The position numbers and the translations under genes were made by a program. A model generated the notes under the pieces. That model was not told where the DNA came from and ran no database searches. It saw only the letters and a program-made list of their open reading frames with translations. From Nitrospiraceae bacterium (GTDB lineage Bacteria > Nitrospirota > Nitrospiria > Nitrospirales > Nitrospiraceae): a stretch of DNA of 57,614 nt. Positions 20,270-30,118 of this stretch are shown piece by piece. Numbering within the stretch: position 1 is the stretch's first letter; the number at the start of each line of letters is the position of its first letter. Location of the stretch: assembly GCA_919902505.1 (NCBI GenBank), contig CAKKRE010000056.1, positions 1 to 57,614 on the forward strand, in the 5' to 3' direction.

Positions 20270-21754
20270 CTAGAAGACTCCTTTCCGGCGTAGAGGCTGC
20301 GTGACCAGGGCCAGGACAAATCGGAGGGTCGAACCGGTGGCGGCAAACCGGGCATCGACCCGCTGCCCGACGATCCAGGCAATGCCCTCACCCGACAACA
20401 CCAGTGGGATCCGTTCTCGCATAGACCGACCCAGTTTTGCATCTGTGAAGTAATCTTGCAATTTCTTTCGTCGCCCCGCCATGCCGGTCGGAACAAACCA
20501 ATCCCCGTGACGCCAGGTCCGAATCGTCAGCGGCCACGACAATCGGTCGGCATCCAGCAGAGCCACGGAAGACGAGGGCTTCTCCAGAAGGGCCAATCCC
20601 CGCTCGCGCGTCACCGCCCGCAGACGAATCATCGCTCCCGTCAATGGCCAGAAAACGGCCGAAGGGAGAGCGGCTATCGTCGCAGCATCGGGGACTGAAG
20701 GCGTATTGATCGGTTGAAGAACCGTCCCACCCGCCGGAGGCACTGGGGAGACCGCCGTCAACCTCACCTGATCCTGTTCGCAGGCCACCGTCGCAGCACC
20801 CGCGTTCCAGATGCCTCCAGAATGTGAGGCCAGTGATGCCAACATCGACAGCAGGACGTCGCTTCGCGGCGCGCCGGTTGACGGAGCCACCGCCTGGATC
20901 GCCTGACGGAGAATCCGGCGCTGTAGGGCCGGCGGCTGATTGAGCAACACTGCGCGATCGAGCACGATCGCGGCTGAATCGCGGCTCCGAATGATTCGCT
21001 CCAGACGGTGTGCGGCCAGCGCATCCAGCAGCCGGTCATCATCTCGTAGAAGATCCGCCTGGCGCGCCAGGATCCGGGCTGCAGCCGGGGCTAACGACTG
21101 CATCACCGGGAGCAATTCGTGCCGGACACGATTGCGAAGATAGATCGATTTGGCGTTGCTGGAGTCGGTCCGATAGGACAATTCCGCGGCCTGGAGATAG
21201 GCCAGGATCTCCTGCCGCGAACGACTGAGAAGCGGCCGAACGAATAGACGCTCCCGGATATGCGGCATGCCGGCCAATCCTCGCAAACCGGCCCCGCGCA
21301 ACATCCGCAAGAGCACGGTTTCGGCCTGGTCATCCGCCGTATGCCCGAGCGCCACACGATCTGCGCCGAGTTCGGCCACCACGTCACGAAACAGCCGATA
21401 GCGAGACTCCCGGGCACGCGCTTGCAATGAGCTCGACTCCCCTGTTCCACCGCGGTCTACCGTAAGCCGTCTGATATGACACGGAAGTGCGAGGCGACGG
21501 CAGAGTGCCGCGACAAACGAGGCATCTCCGTCGGATTCGGCGCCCCGCAACCCGTAGTTGCAATGGATGACCGTCAGCGAAAGATTCCAGGCCGGTGCGA
21601 GCTGGTGCAGAATGGAGAGCAGCGCCACCGAGTCCGGCCCCCCGGACACGGCCACCAGGACCTTCTGCCCCGGTTGCAGGAGCCTCCGCGCACGAATAGC
21701 CCGGACGACCTGCTTATGAAGCGGGTGATGGAAATCTGACTGGGAACCTGTCAT
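20270..21754 (-). CDS. tilS: tRNA(Ile)-lysidine synthase
   Basis: Adds lysine to C34 of tRNA-Ile(CAU) so that it reads AUA. The 494-residue protein has the PP-loop ATPase motif SGGPDS at 37-42, the NYGLRGAESDGDASFV region, and a C-terminal TilS domain ending in WIVGQRVDARFA. The segment TWRHGDWFVPTGMAGRRKKL is typical of the C-terminal substrate domain. Length is normal for the long form. It ends 2 nt before hpt and starts 4 nt after ribF ends. Confidence 0.94.
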   Translation of the reverse strand: MTGSQSDFHHPLHKQVVRAIRARRLLQPGQKVLVAVSGGPDSVALLSILHQLAPAWNLSLTVIHCNYGLRGAESDGDASFVAALCRRLALPCHIRRLTVDRGGTGESSSLQARARESRYRLFRDVVAELGADRVALGHTADDQAETVLLRMLRGAGLRGLAGMPHIRERLFVRPLLSRSRQEILAYLQAAELSYRTDSSNAKSIYLRNRVRHELLPVMQSLAPAAARILARQADLLRDDDRLLDALAAHRLERIIRSRDSAAIVLDRAVLLNQPPALQRRILRQAIQAVAPSTGAPRSDVLLSMLASLASHSGGIWNAGAATVACEQDQVRLTAVSPVPPAGGTVLQPINTPSVPDAATIAALPSAVFWPLTGAMIRLRAVTRERGLALLEKPSSSVALLDADRLSWPLTIRTWRHGDWFVPTGMAGRRKKLQDYFTDAKLGRSMRERIPLVLSGEGIAWIVGQRVDARFAATGSTLRFVLALVTQPLRRKGVF

Positions 21755-21757
21755 GGC

Positions 21758-22723
21758 TCATGACCGGGGCTGGAGGGCCGAGAGCGACGCGGTGGTCCCT
21801 GCAGCGCGCAACTGTGCACGGGCCGCATCCACATCCAACGCAATTTGCCGGGTCAGGGCTTCCGCCGAGGCAAAGACGCGATCCTCACGAATGAAACCGA
21901 GCAGGTCTACTCGAATCACTTCTCCATACAGTTCGAGCCGCTCATCGAGGATCGAGACTTCCAGGAGTCGCTCGCCGGCGCCGAACGTCGGCCTGGTCCC
22001 GATGTAGACCACCGCATTCATGCCACTCCCCTTCCAGGAGACCTGCGCCGCATACACGCCATCCGGCGGAATGACACGCCCCTCGGGAAGGCGGAGATTC
22101 GCCGTCGGCCATCCGAGTTCCGTTCCGCGATGGGCGCCTGAAATCACGGTTCCCTCGATGCTGTAGGGACGCCCCAGCAGGCGAATGGCCTTCTGCAGTT
22201 CCCCCGCCTGGATCAGCTGACGAATACGCGTGGAACTCACCACCTCGCCGTCGATAGTCACAGGCGTCATCGGATGAACGCGAAACCCGAGCTGGGCGCC
22301 GAGTTCGAGCAGATCCGCAATGCGTCCGGCACGGCCTTTTCCAAACGCAAAATGCTCCCCGACATACAACTCACGCGTGCCGATCCCATCGCACAAGACC
22401 TGCTTCGCAAACTGAGCCGGGCTCAACGAGGCAAACGCCGTCGTGAATTCAAGAAAGACGACTTCATCGATACCGGCGGCTTCGAAACGGGCCAGCTTCC
22501 CTTCCGGTGTCGTCAGAAACATGAGATTGACCTGCGGGGCCAGGATCTTGACGGGATGGGGGTCGAACGTCAGGACGAGCGCCGTCCCCGCCTCGCGGCG
22601 GGCTGTCGCCACCACCCGGTCGAGGAGAGCCCGGTGACCATGATGGTGACCGTCAAAATTTCCGATGGTCACAACCGAATAGGGTCTGGACGTGGACGGG
22701 GTGAGACCGCGGGAAATCTTCAT
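21758..22723 (-). CDS. ribF: Bifunctional riboflavin kinase / FAD synthetase
   Basis: Phosphorylates riboflavin and adenylylates FMN to FAD. The N-terminal FAD synthetase domain (about 1-165) carries the HxGH-type motif in [16 protein letters not shown] and the SSTRIRQLI motif. The C-terminal flavokinase domain (about 180-305) has [20 protein letters not shown]. The 321 residues match the family. The ATG overlaps the hemB stop (ATGA), so translation is coupled to hemB. Confidence 0.95.
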   Translation of the reverse strand: MKISRGLTPSTSRPYSVVTIGNFDGHHHGHRALLDRVVATARREAGTALVLTFDPHPVKILAPQVNLMFLTTPEGKLARFEAAGIDEVVFLEFTTAFASLSPAQFAKQVLCDGIGTRELYVGEHFAFGKGRAGRIADLLELGAQLGFRVHPMTPVTIDGEVVSSTRIRQLIQAGELQKAIRLLGRPYSIEGTVISGAHRGTELGWPTANLRLPEGRVIPPDGVYAAQVSWKGSGMNAVVYIGTRPTFGAGERLLEVSILDERLELYGEVIRVDLLGFIREDRVFASAEALTRQIALDVDAARAQLRAAGTTASLSALQPRS

Positions 22724-23703
22724 GCGGGCCGTGACTGCAGAAGCCTGGCGGCCTCTTTGGCAAAGTAGGTCAAGATGATCTCGGCACCCGCTCGCTTGAT
22801 CGAGAGCAGCGACTCCAGCATCGCGCGGCGCTCATCCAACCATCCGGCTTGTGCCGCCGCTTTGATCATGCTGTATTCCCCGCTCACCTGGTAGGCGGCA
22901 ATCGGCAAAAACGTCCGTTCGCGCGCGGCGCTGATGATGTCCAAATAGGGCATGGCCGGCTTCACCATGATGATGTCGGCGCCCTCTTCGATATCCGAAT
23001 CAATTTCCCGCAAGGCTTCCCGCTTGTTCGCCGGATCCATCTGGTAGGACTGGCGATCGCCGAATTGCGGACTTGAATTGGCGGCATCACGGAAGGGGGC
23101 GTAAAAACAGGACGCGAACTTGGCCGCATAGGCCATGATGGGAATATCGACAAATCCGGCGCGATCCAACTCGTCGCGAATCGCGGCTACGCGGCCGTCC
23201 ATCATATCGGACGGCGCGACCATATCGGCCCCCGCCTGCGCATGGGTCTTCGCCATGGTCCGCAGACAATCCAGCGTCTCGTCGTTGAGAATTTTTCCGT
23301 CCCGCACGATGCCGCAATGGCCATGGCTCGTGTACTCATCGATGCAGACATCGGTGATCAGCACCAGATCCGGCACCTGCGCCTTCACTGCACGAATGGC
23401 ACGTTGCACGATTCCATCGGGGTCGAACCCGGAACTGCCGCGCTCGTCCTTTCGATCGGGAATCCCGAAGAGGATCATGGCCGGAATGCCCAGCGCCTTG
23501 ACCTCGTGCGCTTCCTTGACCAGGAGATCGATGGACAATCGCGATTGTCCAGGCATCGAGGCGATCGGTTCACGACGTCCCTGCCCTTCGGTGACGAACA
23601 CGGGATAGATGAAATCGTTCGGCGTCAGGCTCGTTTCTCGAACCATCCGCCGAAGCGGCTCCGTTTCCCGCAGACGACGTAGGCGCTGAATCGGAAAGGC
23701 CAT
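22720..23703 (-). CDS. hemB: Delta-aminolevulinic acid dehydratase (porphobilinogen synthase)
   Basis: Joins two aminolevulinate molecules into porphobilinogen. The 327-residue protein has the Schiff-base lysine in [12 protein letters not shown] and the second active-site lysine in MAYAAKFAS. The metal-site segment reads [14 protein letters not shown]. Compared with the zinc-type pattern (three Cys), the middle cysteine is replaced by Asp, while the first and last remain, so metal use may be mixed or altered. It overlaps ribF and follows the CBS-domain gene by 7 nt, inside the heme gene block. Confidence 0.95.
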   Translation of the reverse strand: MAFPIQRLRRLRETEPLRRMVRETSLTPNDFIYPVFVTEGQGRREPIASMPGQSRLSIDLLVKEAHEVKALGIPAMILFGIPDRKDERGSSGFDPDGIVQRAIRAVKAQVPDLVLITDVCIDEYTSHGHCGIVRDGKILNDETLDCLRTMAKTHAQAGADMVAPSDMMDGRVAAIRDELDRAGFVDIPIMAYAAKFASCFYAPFRDAANSSPQFGDRQSYQMDPANKREALREIDSDIEEGADIIMVKPAMPYLDIISAARERTFLPIAAYQVSGEYSMIKAAAQAGWLDERRAMLESLLSIKRAGAEIILTYFAKEAARLLQSRPA

Positions 23704-23710
23704 GGTCCGC

Positions 23711-24103
23711 TCACTTCCTCGGCAAGTTGGTCAGAAACACCACCAGATCACGCACTGAAATCATGCCGACCAGCTGTCCGTCTTTCGTCACGCCGAGATG
23801 GCGAAGATGAGTTTGGGCCATTAAGTCGTTGGCATCCAACAGCGTCTTATGTTCCTCAATTGTCACGAGCGGCGCGGACATGATCTGCTCGACGGTCGTC
23901 TTGGTCATGTCGGCTCCGGTGGCCACCACCCGCCGCACCATGTCGGTATCGGTCAGAATACCGATGACATCTTTCCCGTTCGTGACGAACAGACTGCCGA
24001 TGTTACGATCGCGCATGACCCGCCCTGCGGAGCGCACATCCATATCACGCTCGACGGTGATGAACTTGTCCTTCGGAACCATGAATGACTTTACTGGAAC
24101 CAT
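23711..24103 (-). CDS. CBS-domain pair protein
   Basis: Protein of 130 residues made almost entirely of two CBS motifs (about 10-65 and 72-128), with [20 protein letters not shown] and [15 protein letters not shown]. Such free-standing pairs bind adenine nucleotides and act as energy sensors; the partner here is unknown. It sits between cobA/hemD and hemB, 7 nt before hemB, so it is probably co-transcribed with heme genes. A paralogue lies at 47538-47972. Confidence 0.85.
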   Translation of the reverse strand: MVPVKSFMVPKDKFITVERDMDVRSAGRVMRDRNIGSLFVTNGKDVIGILTDTDMVRRVVATGADMTKTTVEQIMSAPLVTIEEHKTLLDANDLMAQTHLRHLGVTKDGQLVGMISVRDLVVFLTNLPRK

Positions 24104-24154
24104 GCCGCATCCTCCCTCTTGGTAAGAAACATCTTCCTGATCACTGCCATCCGG

Positions 24155-25720
24155 TCAATGGCTCACCGTCGGAACCGTTCGGCCATCGATCGGACTCACA
24201 ACAAAATCCACAATGGCTGCCGCAAGGGCCGGAACGGTGTTCTGTCCGGCCATAATCTGAACGGTTAAACCTGCCTCGCGGGCGGTCGCCGCAGTAACGG
24301 GTCCGATACAGGCCACGGTCGTCGTCCCAACGACGCGCAGCAGATCTTCCCGACTCGGAAACAACTCGACGAAGTTTCTCACCGTTGAGGAACTCGTGAA
24401 AGAAATCACGTCGATCCCGCGGGTACGGAGCTGTTCTACCAGGCGATCTGTCGCAACTGCAGGCCGGATCGTGCGATACACCGGCACCACGTCCACGTCC
24501 GCCCCCTGGGCACGTAGCTGATCCGGAAGCAGCTCCCGGGCCACCAAGGCACGTGGAATCAACACGCGGGCCCCGCGCATCTTCCGGCCGGCCAGCACCT
24601 CCAGAATTCCTTCGGCTTGAAACTGCTCCGGAATCACATCGGCGCGTAAGCCATAGGCGGCCAGAGCCTCAGCCGTGCGCGGTCCGATGCAACAAATGGT
24701 GAGGCCGGATAACGCGCGAACATCACGTTGCGTTTCGAGTAATCTGGTCATGAATGGAGCAACCCCGTTCACACTGGTGAAAATCAACCAGTTGTAGGTC
24801 GCCAGGCGAGCCAGGGCCCGATCCAGCGGGGCCCAGTCTTCTGGGGGCGCGATCTCAATGGTCGGACACTCCACCGGTTCTCCGCCTTGGGCCGCGATCA
24901 AATCGGACAACTCCGCCGCTTGAGGCTTGGGCCTTGTCACCAGAATCCGTTTCCCGAATAGAGGCCGGCGTTCGAACCAATTGAGCTGCTCCCTGAGGCG
25001 CACCACCTCGCCGACCACGATGACCGTGGGCGGTTCCATATGAGCGGCGGCTGCCTTCTCCACAATATCGTCCAGGCTCCCCACAACAGTCTGTTGCGAG
25101 GCTCGGGTCCCCCACCGGATGAGGGCGACGGGTGTGGTGCCCTCTTTACCTTCGGCGCGAAGGCATTGGACGATTTTCGGCAGGTTGGTCATGCCCATGA
25201 GAAACACCAGCGTGCCGTGCACGGTCGCCAGGCGCCGCCATTCGACACCACTTCGATCCTTTGTGGGGTCTTCGTGTCCGGTGACGAAGGTGACGGTAGA
25301 CGCCATCGTGCGATGGGTCACCGGAATACCCGCGTACGCCGGCGCCGCAACGGCAGCCGTCACACCAGGGACGACTTCGAATTCCAGCCCTGCGGCGGCA
25401 ACGGCTTCCGCCTCTTCCCCGCCCCGACCAAAGACGAACGGATCGCCACCTTTCAAGCGGACCACACGTTTCCCCGCTTGAGCGTGATCGATCAGCAATC
25501 GATTGATCTCCGCCTGATCGCGATACTGGCCGCGCCCGCGCCGCCCGACATACAGACGTTCCGCCTTCGAAGATACATGCTGCAACAGCGCTTCATTCGC
25601 GAGATAGTCGTACAGCACCACATCGGCCTGCTCCAGACATTCCTTGCCGCGAATCGTCAGCAACTTGGGATCTCCGGGACCGGCCCCGACCAAATACACT
25701 ATTCCTGCGCGCATCGTCAT
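24155..25720 (-). CDS. cobA/hemD: Fused uroporphyrinogen-III C-methyltransferase / uroporphyrinogen-III synthase
   Basis: Fusion of 521 residues. The N-terminal half (about 5-250) is a SUMT-type methyltransferase with VYLVGAGPGDPKLLTIRG, GRGGEEAE and PGVTAAVAAPAYAGIPVTHR, which makes precorrin-2 using SAM. The C-terminal half (about 258-510) is HemD, which closes hydroxymethylbilane to uroporphyrinogen III. One polypeptide thus makes the branch point and starts the siroheme/cobalamin branch. The missing dehydrogenase/chelatase step is coded apart at 42688-43341. Its start overlaps the hemC stop by 4 nt. Confidence 0.95.
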   Translation of the reverse strand: MTMRAGIVYLVGAGPGDPKLLTIRGKECLEQADVVLYDYLANEALLQHVSSKAERLYVGRRGRGQYRDQAEINRLLIDHAQAGKRVVRLKGGDPFVFGRGGEEAEAVAAAGLEFEVVPGVTAAVAAPAYAGIPVTHRTMASTVTFVTGHEDPTKDRSGVEWRRLATVHGTLVFLMGMTNLPKIVQCLRAEGKEGTTPVALIRWGTRASQQTVVGSLDDIVEKAAAAHMEPPTVIVVGEVVRLREQLNWFERRPLFGKRILVTRPKPQAAELSDLIAAQGGEPVECPTIEIAPPEDWAPLDRALARLATYNWLIFTSVNGVAPFMTRLLETQRDVRALSGLTICCIGPRTAEALAAYGLRADVIPEQFQAEGILEVLAGRKMRGARVLIPRALVARELLPDQLRAQGADVDVVPVYRTIRPAVATDRLVEQLRTRGIDVISFTSSSTVRNFVELFPSREDLLRVVGTTTVACIGPVTAATAREAGLTVQIMAGQNTVPALAAAIVDFVVSPIDGRTVPTVSH

Positions 25721-26658
25721 ACCACTCGGGCCTGCCCGTAAATCTCCTTGAGGATCACATCTCCCCCATCGGCCAGCAATCGTTCCGCCAGCTTTGTCCC
25801 CAGAGCCTGGGCGTCACTCGCCAGACCCTGGATTTGATGACGGATCACCCGACGGCCGTCGACGCTGGCTACCAGGCCATCGACGGTAAGACGATCTCCG
25901 TCAAGCTCGGCATGCGCCGCGATCGGCACTTGGCATCCCCCCTCAAGGCGATGCAACAATGCGCGCTCCGCCGTGACGGTGATGCGGGTGGGTCGATGCT
26001 CAAATCGGCTCAAGAGTTCGCGCACAAAGGTGTCGTCGCTGCGGGCTTCGATGCCGAGGGCACCTTGAGCAATAGCCGGCAAACTAAGATGCACGGGAAG
26101 ATATTCGGTAATTTCCGCATCCCAGGCGAGCCGCCGCAATCCTGCCGCGGCCAGCACAATCGCGTCGAATTGTCCCTCACGGAGCTTCCTCAGGCGTGTA
26201 TCCAGATTGCCGCGCAACATCTCGATGGTGAAATCGGGACGGTAATGCAGCAACTGGGCTTGCCGGCGCAGACTGCTGGTGCCGATTCTGGCGCCGGGCT
26301 TCAATTGGTCCAGCCGACAACCGTCGCGCGTAATCAACGCATCCCGCGGATCTTCTCGCAGCGGCACGCACAGAATGTCCAACCCCTCCGGCAGAGCCGT
26401 CGGTACGTCCTTCATACTGTGCACGGCCAGGTCGATCTCTTTGCTCAACAGCGCGTCTTCGATTTCCTTTACGAAGAGCCCCTTGCCGCCGATTTTTGCC
26501 AGCGGAACGTCGAGGATCTTATCGCCCGATGTTTGGATGCGCTGGAGCGAGATGGTCAGGCCGGGCGCGAGTTCCTGGAGACGGGCCTGCACCCACTGGC
26601 TTTGATGCACGGCCAGCTTGCTGCCGCGCGTACCGAGGATAAGTGTTGAACGACTCAT
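25717..26658 (-). CDS. hemC: Porphobilinogen deaminase (hydroxymethylbilane synthase)
   Basis: Polymerises four porphobilinogens into hydroxymethylbilane. The 313-residue protein starts LILGTRGSKLAVHQSQWVQ. It contains the active-site Asp region VHSMKDVPTALPEGL, and the dipyrromethane-attachment Cys in LEGGCQVPIAAHAEL. Length is standard. It overlaps cobA/hemD and is separated from hemA by 85 nt. Confidence 0.97.
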   Translation of the reverse strand: MSRSTLILGTRGSKLAVHQSQWVQARLQELAPGLTISLQRIQTSGDKILDVPLAKIGGKGLFVKEIEDALLSKEIDLAVHSMKDVPTALPEGLDILCVPLREDPRDALITRDGCRLDQLKPGARIGTSSLRRQAQLLHYRPDFTIEMLRGNLDTRLRKLREGQFDAIVLAAAGLRRLAWDAEITEYLPVHLSLPAIAQGALGIEARSDDTFVRELLSRFEHRPTRITVTAERALLHRLEGGCQVPIAAHAELDGDRLTVDGLVASVDGRRVIRHQIQGLASDAQALGTKLAERLLADGGDVILKEIYGQARVV

Positions 26659-26743
26659 GAGTGACTGTCACTCGCTCGAGCGGCCACGGATGCCCGGTCA
26701 CATGTGGAAACGAATCTGATCATGAAATTTCTCAGCGGCGGTG

Positions 26744-28150
26744 TTAGCTCACCCGCCGGCCTTGCTCCTTGCTCGTGTGCTGGACCAGCGACGCCTCGGG
26801 CAGGCGACCCACTCCGTTCCCGGCGATGTTCTCGTCCGGAAGCTCCGAGACGTCGGCTTGTCCGGGCGGATACACAGCGGGTGTCTCTTCCAGATTGAAA
26901 AACCGGCGGGCTGCATCGACATACGCCGCGCCGCTCGAGGACTTGGCCTCAGCTTTCAACGTCACCATCGTGCCATGGACCATCTTATTGACGATGGCGG
27001 ACGCCAAGGCTTCCACCGCGGCTCGATCCTCGGACGACAGATGCGCCAACCGCGCCAGAATCTTATCCACTTCCCGCCGTTTGAGTTCTTCGGTCCGGCT
27101 GCGCAGTGCCACGATTGTCGGCGTCACCTCCAGCGACTGCAGCCACTGCCCGAGCACCGCGACTTCTTCAACGACCATTTGCTCGGCCTTCGCCGCTTCC
27201 CGCAGACGGTCTTCGCGGTTTTGCTCCACTCGCATGTGCAGGTCGTCGATATCGAAGAGGAACGCATCATCGATGGGGCGGACAGCCGGGTCGATATTGC
27301 GCGGCACGGAAATATCGATCAAGAACATGGGCCGACTCATCCGCTGGCGCATGGCACGCTGCACATCGTCGGCCGTCACCAGGTAATGCGAGGCCCCGGT
27401 GGACACCAGCACGATGTCGGCCCCGGCCAGTTCCGTCTTGTAGTCCTCGAACGGCACGGCTGTCCCGTTGAACCGCTGAGCCAATTCCAACCCATGCTGG
27501 AAGTTACGGGTGGTAATACGCACCTGGCGCACGCCGTTGGCGATCAGATGCCGCGCTGCCAGCTTGGCCATTTCCCCGGCCCCGATCAGCAACACCGTCT
27601 TCTCGGTCAGGTTTGAAAAAATCTTCTTGGCCAACTCCACCGCCGCATAACTGACCGACACGGCCGTCTCAGCAATCTTGGTTTCGGTGCGCACGCGTTT
27701 GGCCACCGAAATGGCCTTCTTGACGATCTTATTCAGCAACAGACCGGAGGCTTTATGCGTCAACGCGACTTCGAACGCATCCTTGATTTGTCCGAGGATC
27801 TGAGATTCACCGACAATCATCGAATCGAGGCTGGAGGCCACACGGAACAGATGACCGATGGCGCGATCGCCGGCATGCCAATAGAGATGAGGCGTCAGAT
27901 GTTCGGAGGAAAGGGAGAGATGGGTGTCGGCCAGGAATTCCTGCACGCGACCATACCCGGCTTCCAACTCTTCGACGACCGCGTAGACTTCCACCCGGTT
28001 GCACGTCGAGAGTAACAGCCCTTCTCGCACACCGGGATAAGAACAGAGACGACTGAGGGCTTCCCTGAGCCGGCTCTCAGGCACGGCGAGTTTCTCGCGA
28101 ATCTCGACCGGGGCAGTCTTATGGCTGAGCCCAACAACAATGACATGCAT
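26744..28150 (-). CDS. hemA: Glutamyl-tRNA reductase
   Basis: First committed step of C5-pathway heme synthesis, reducing glutamyl-tRNA to glutamate semialdehyde. The 468-residue protein has GLSHKTAPVEIREKL and the catalytic Cys50 in LLSTCNRVEVYAV, plus an NADPH-binding fold (LLIGAGEMAKLAARHL). The C-terminal dimerisation domain is followed by about 45 residues without family similarity, a small extension. It begins one base after ccsB ends, so the two are co-transcribed from the promoter at 29014-29043. Confidence 0.96.
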   Translation of the reverse strand: MHVIVVGLSHKTAPVEIREKLAVPESRLREALSRLCSYPGVREGLLLSTCNRVEVYAVVEELEAGYGRVQEFLADTHLSLSSEHLTPHLYWHAGDRAIGHLFRVASSLDSMIVGESQILGQIKDAFEVALTHKASGLLLNKIVKKAISVAKRVRTETKIAETAVSVSYAAVELAKKIFSNLTEKTVLLIGAGEMAKLAARHLIANGVRQVRITTRNFQHGLELAQRFNGTAVPFEDYKTELAGADIVLVSTGASHYLVTADDVQRAMRQRMSRPMFLIDISVPRNIDPAVRPIDDAFLFDIDDLHMRVEQNREDRLREAAKAEQMVVEEVAVLGQWLQSLEVTPTIVALRSRTEELKRREVDKILARLAHLSSEDRAAVEALASAIVNKMVHGTMVTLKAEAKSSSGAAYVDAARRFFNLEETPAVYPPGQADVSELPDENIAGNGVGRLPEASLVQHTSKEQGRRVS

Positions 28151-28151
28151 G

Positions 28152-28958
28152 TCAGGACACCGACCCGTGACTTTTCAATACCACACCGATCAGGGTCAGA
28201 ATCACGCCTGCGAACCCGATGATCGTCAGATACGCGGCTCGTTTGGCCCGCCATCCGATGGTCAAGCGCCCGACCAGGACGGCAAAGTAGAAGCCCCACG
28301 TCACCATGGCCCACGTCTGCTCCGGGTTCCAGTTCACATAGGTGCCACGGACGATCTCCGCCGAGAAGGCGCCGCTGATGATTCCGAGCGTCAGGAGCGG
28401 AAACCCCATCACAATTGACTGCTGGTTCAAGTGATCGAGATAATCCAGCGCAGGCAGTTTTGCGTAGAGCACGTTGAAGCGCTTCGACTTGAGAAGACCA
28501 TCTTGAATGAGATACATCACCCCGGCGATGAATGCGACGGCAAAGCCGACCGTGCCCAACATGCTGAGGGTGACGTGAACCCACAGCGTTTTGAAGACCG
28601 GCTGAAGGCTGGACGCCTCGTCGGAGCGGAACGCCGCAGCGGTGACCAACGACACGAGCGCCAGTGGTACGATGAAGGAACCAAGGACATGCAACTGGCG
28701 GCGAAATTCGACGGCGAGAAACACGAGAATCAGCATCCAGGAGAAAAACGACAGGGCTTCGTGAAATGTCGGTAGCGGAGCCTGGGCCGTGTCCGTCATC
28801 CGGGCGACCAAGGCGATCGTGTGGGTGGCAAACCCGACGGCCGTGATCCCGAGGGACACCTTCGACAGGGTTTCCGCCCGCCGGAGCAGATAGGCCAGAT
28901 AGCAAACCGTGCTCACGAAATACAGGCCCATCGTGAGCATGAAAAACACCGAAGACAT
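28152..28958 (-). CDS. CcsB/CcsA-like cytochrome c biogenesis (heme handling) membrane protein
   Basis: Polytopic membrane protein of 268 residues with about eight hydrophobic segments. The segment NWNPEQTWAMVTWGFYFAVL matches the tryptophan-rich WWD-type motif of CcsA/CcsB proteins that present heme for attachment to c-type cytochromes. HemX proteins next to hemA in other bacteria share this fold, so a role in regulating HemA is an alternative. Its position at the head of the heme operon fits either. The ATG has an AGGA ribosome binding site. Confidence 0.85.
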   Translation of the reverse strand: MSSVFFMLTMGLYFVSTVCYLAYLLRRAETLSKVSLGITAVGFATHTIALVARMTDTAQAPLPTFHEALSFFSWMLILVFLAVEFRRQLHVLGSFIVPLALVSLVTAAAFRSDEASSLQPVFKTLWVHVTLSMLGTVGFAVAFIAGVMYLIQDGLLKSKRFNVLYAKLPALDYLDHLNQQSIVMGFPLLTLGIISGAFSAEIVRGTYVNWNPEQTWAMVTWGFYFAVLVGRLTIGWRAKRAAYLTIIGFAGVILTLIGVVLKSHGSVS

Positions 28959-29013
28959 CGTGCTCTATCCTCGCAACATTTCAGCGCAAAGCCACTTTTC
29001 CCGGTAACTGGAA

Positions 29014-29043
29014 ATTATATCGATGGGACGAGAACGGAGTCAA
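29014..29043 (-). promoter_or_regulatory. Sigma-70-type promoter for the ccsB-hemA heme operon
   Basis: On the minus strand TTGACT (29038-29043) and a perfect TATAAT (29014-29019) are separated by 18 nt. The expected transcript leader is about 50 nt. The -35 box lies inside the first codons of the divergent rsmI-like gene, so the two genes share this DNA. Confidence 0.65.
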
Positions 29044-29775
29044 GGAAAGCGCGCGCACTCTGCCCCTCCGGCAGGAACGTTATTCATCGTCGGCGTGCCC
29101 ATCGGACATCCTGACGATCTGACGATCCGAGGTCTCGCGACGCTTCGGCAGGTTGATCTCATTGCCGCTAAAAATCCGCAGGCCACGCACGCCCTACTTG
29201 CCCACCACGGAATCCACACCACCATCACAACCTATGATCGGAACAATGCCACCGACAAAGTTCCACTATTGTTGGATCGCCTGCGACGGGGATTGCGAGT
29301 GGCGTTAGTGTCGGATTGTGGAATGCCAGTTGTCTACGATCCGGGTCGATTGCTCATCACAGCCGCATCGAAGGCGCAGATTCCCGTCAAGGTCATCCCA
29401 GGCACTTCCGCTGTGGTGGCGGCAACAGCCCTCGCCGGGATGGACGGCAATGCCTTCGTCTTTGACGGGCGTTGGACCGGTGGCGCCAAAGCACTCACGG
29501 GCCGGCTTCAATTGTTACAATCCGAGCCACGCACGATGGTTTTCTTCCCGCCGGCACAAAGCCTCCGACAATTTCTCACTCTGCTACGACGGACGCTAGG
29601 CAACCGGAAGGTCGTGATGGCCATCGACATGACCCGGAGTACGGAGCAGATCCGACGAGGACGAGTTCAGCAACTACTCTCGCACAAGCCGAACCCCGAA
29701 CACGCATCACACGTCGTTCTAGTAGTAGAAGGCGCCAGATTGAGGAGGAAGAACAGCGTGACGCAGTCGCGATAA
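29023..29775 (+). CDS. rsmI: RsmI-like SAM-dependent methyltransferase (16S rRNA C1402 type)
   Basis: Predicted methyltransferase of 250 residues with the tetrapyrrole-methylase fold. LFIVGVPIGHPDDLTIRGL, SDCGMPVVYDPGRLLI and VIPGTSAVVAATALAG correspond to the three motifs of RsmI, which 2'-O-methylates C1402 of 16S rRNA. The usual TPIGN and SDAG patterns are slightly altered, and the protein is shorter than typical RsmI (about 280), so a divergent substrate is possible. No clear ribosome binding site precedes the ATG. The gene ends exactly where the convergent tusA-like gene ends. Confidence 0.78.
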   Translation: MGRERSQGKRAHSAPPAGTLFIVGVPIGHPDDLTIRGLATLRQVDLIAAKNPQATHALLAHHGIHTTITTYDRNNATDKVPLLLDRLRRGLRVALVSDCGMPVVYDPGRLLITAASKAQIPVKVIPGTSAVVAATALAGMDGNAFVFDGRWTGGAKALTGRLQLLQSEPRTMVFFPPAQSLRQFLTLLRRTLGNRKVVMAIDMTRSTEQIRRGRVQQLLSHKPNPEHASHVVLVVEGARLRRKNSVTQSR

Positions 29776-30036
29776 CTACTCGTCGAAGCGCTTGCGAATC
29801 ACGACCCGGTAGGACTGATCGGCACGTTCTTGCGACACCACATCATGCCCGTCGTCGCTCACACTGCGGGGCACATTTCGAATCGGATCACCATCATCGA
29901 GATGGACTAACAGCAGTTGCCCAGGAGCCATGCTCTCAAGCTTGAGTTTCGTCTTGACGAAGTTGTAGGGGCAGATGACACCGCGAAGATCCAGCTCTTC
30001 ATCGGGTACATGTACGTTAGACGGCGCCTCAGACAT
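29776..30036 (-). CDS. TusA-like sulfur carrier / sulfurtransferase
   Basis: Small protein of 86 residues with the TusA pattern LDLRGVICPYNFVKTKL; the Cys of the Cys-Pro dipeptide carries sulfur as a persulfide in the family. I start at the ATG at 30036 because the longer frame has unrelated N-terminal sequence. Family members serve tRNA thiolation, molybdenum cofactor work or sulfur oxidation, and the context does not decide. Its stop abuts the rsmI-like stop with no gap. Confidence 0.85.
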   Translation of the reverse strand: MSEAPSNVHVPDEELDLRGVICPYNFVKTKLKLESMAPGQLLLVHLDDGDPIRNVPRSVSDDGHDVVSQERADQSYRVVIRKRFDE

Positions 30037-30118
30037 ATGGAAATCCTCAATTGACGTGATGGCAGATGGTACCAACCGAACTGTTGCGTTGCAACGGGAG
30101 AGCATGAAATTGTGCGAA

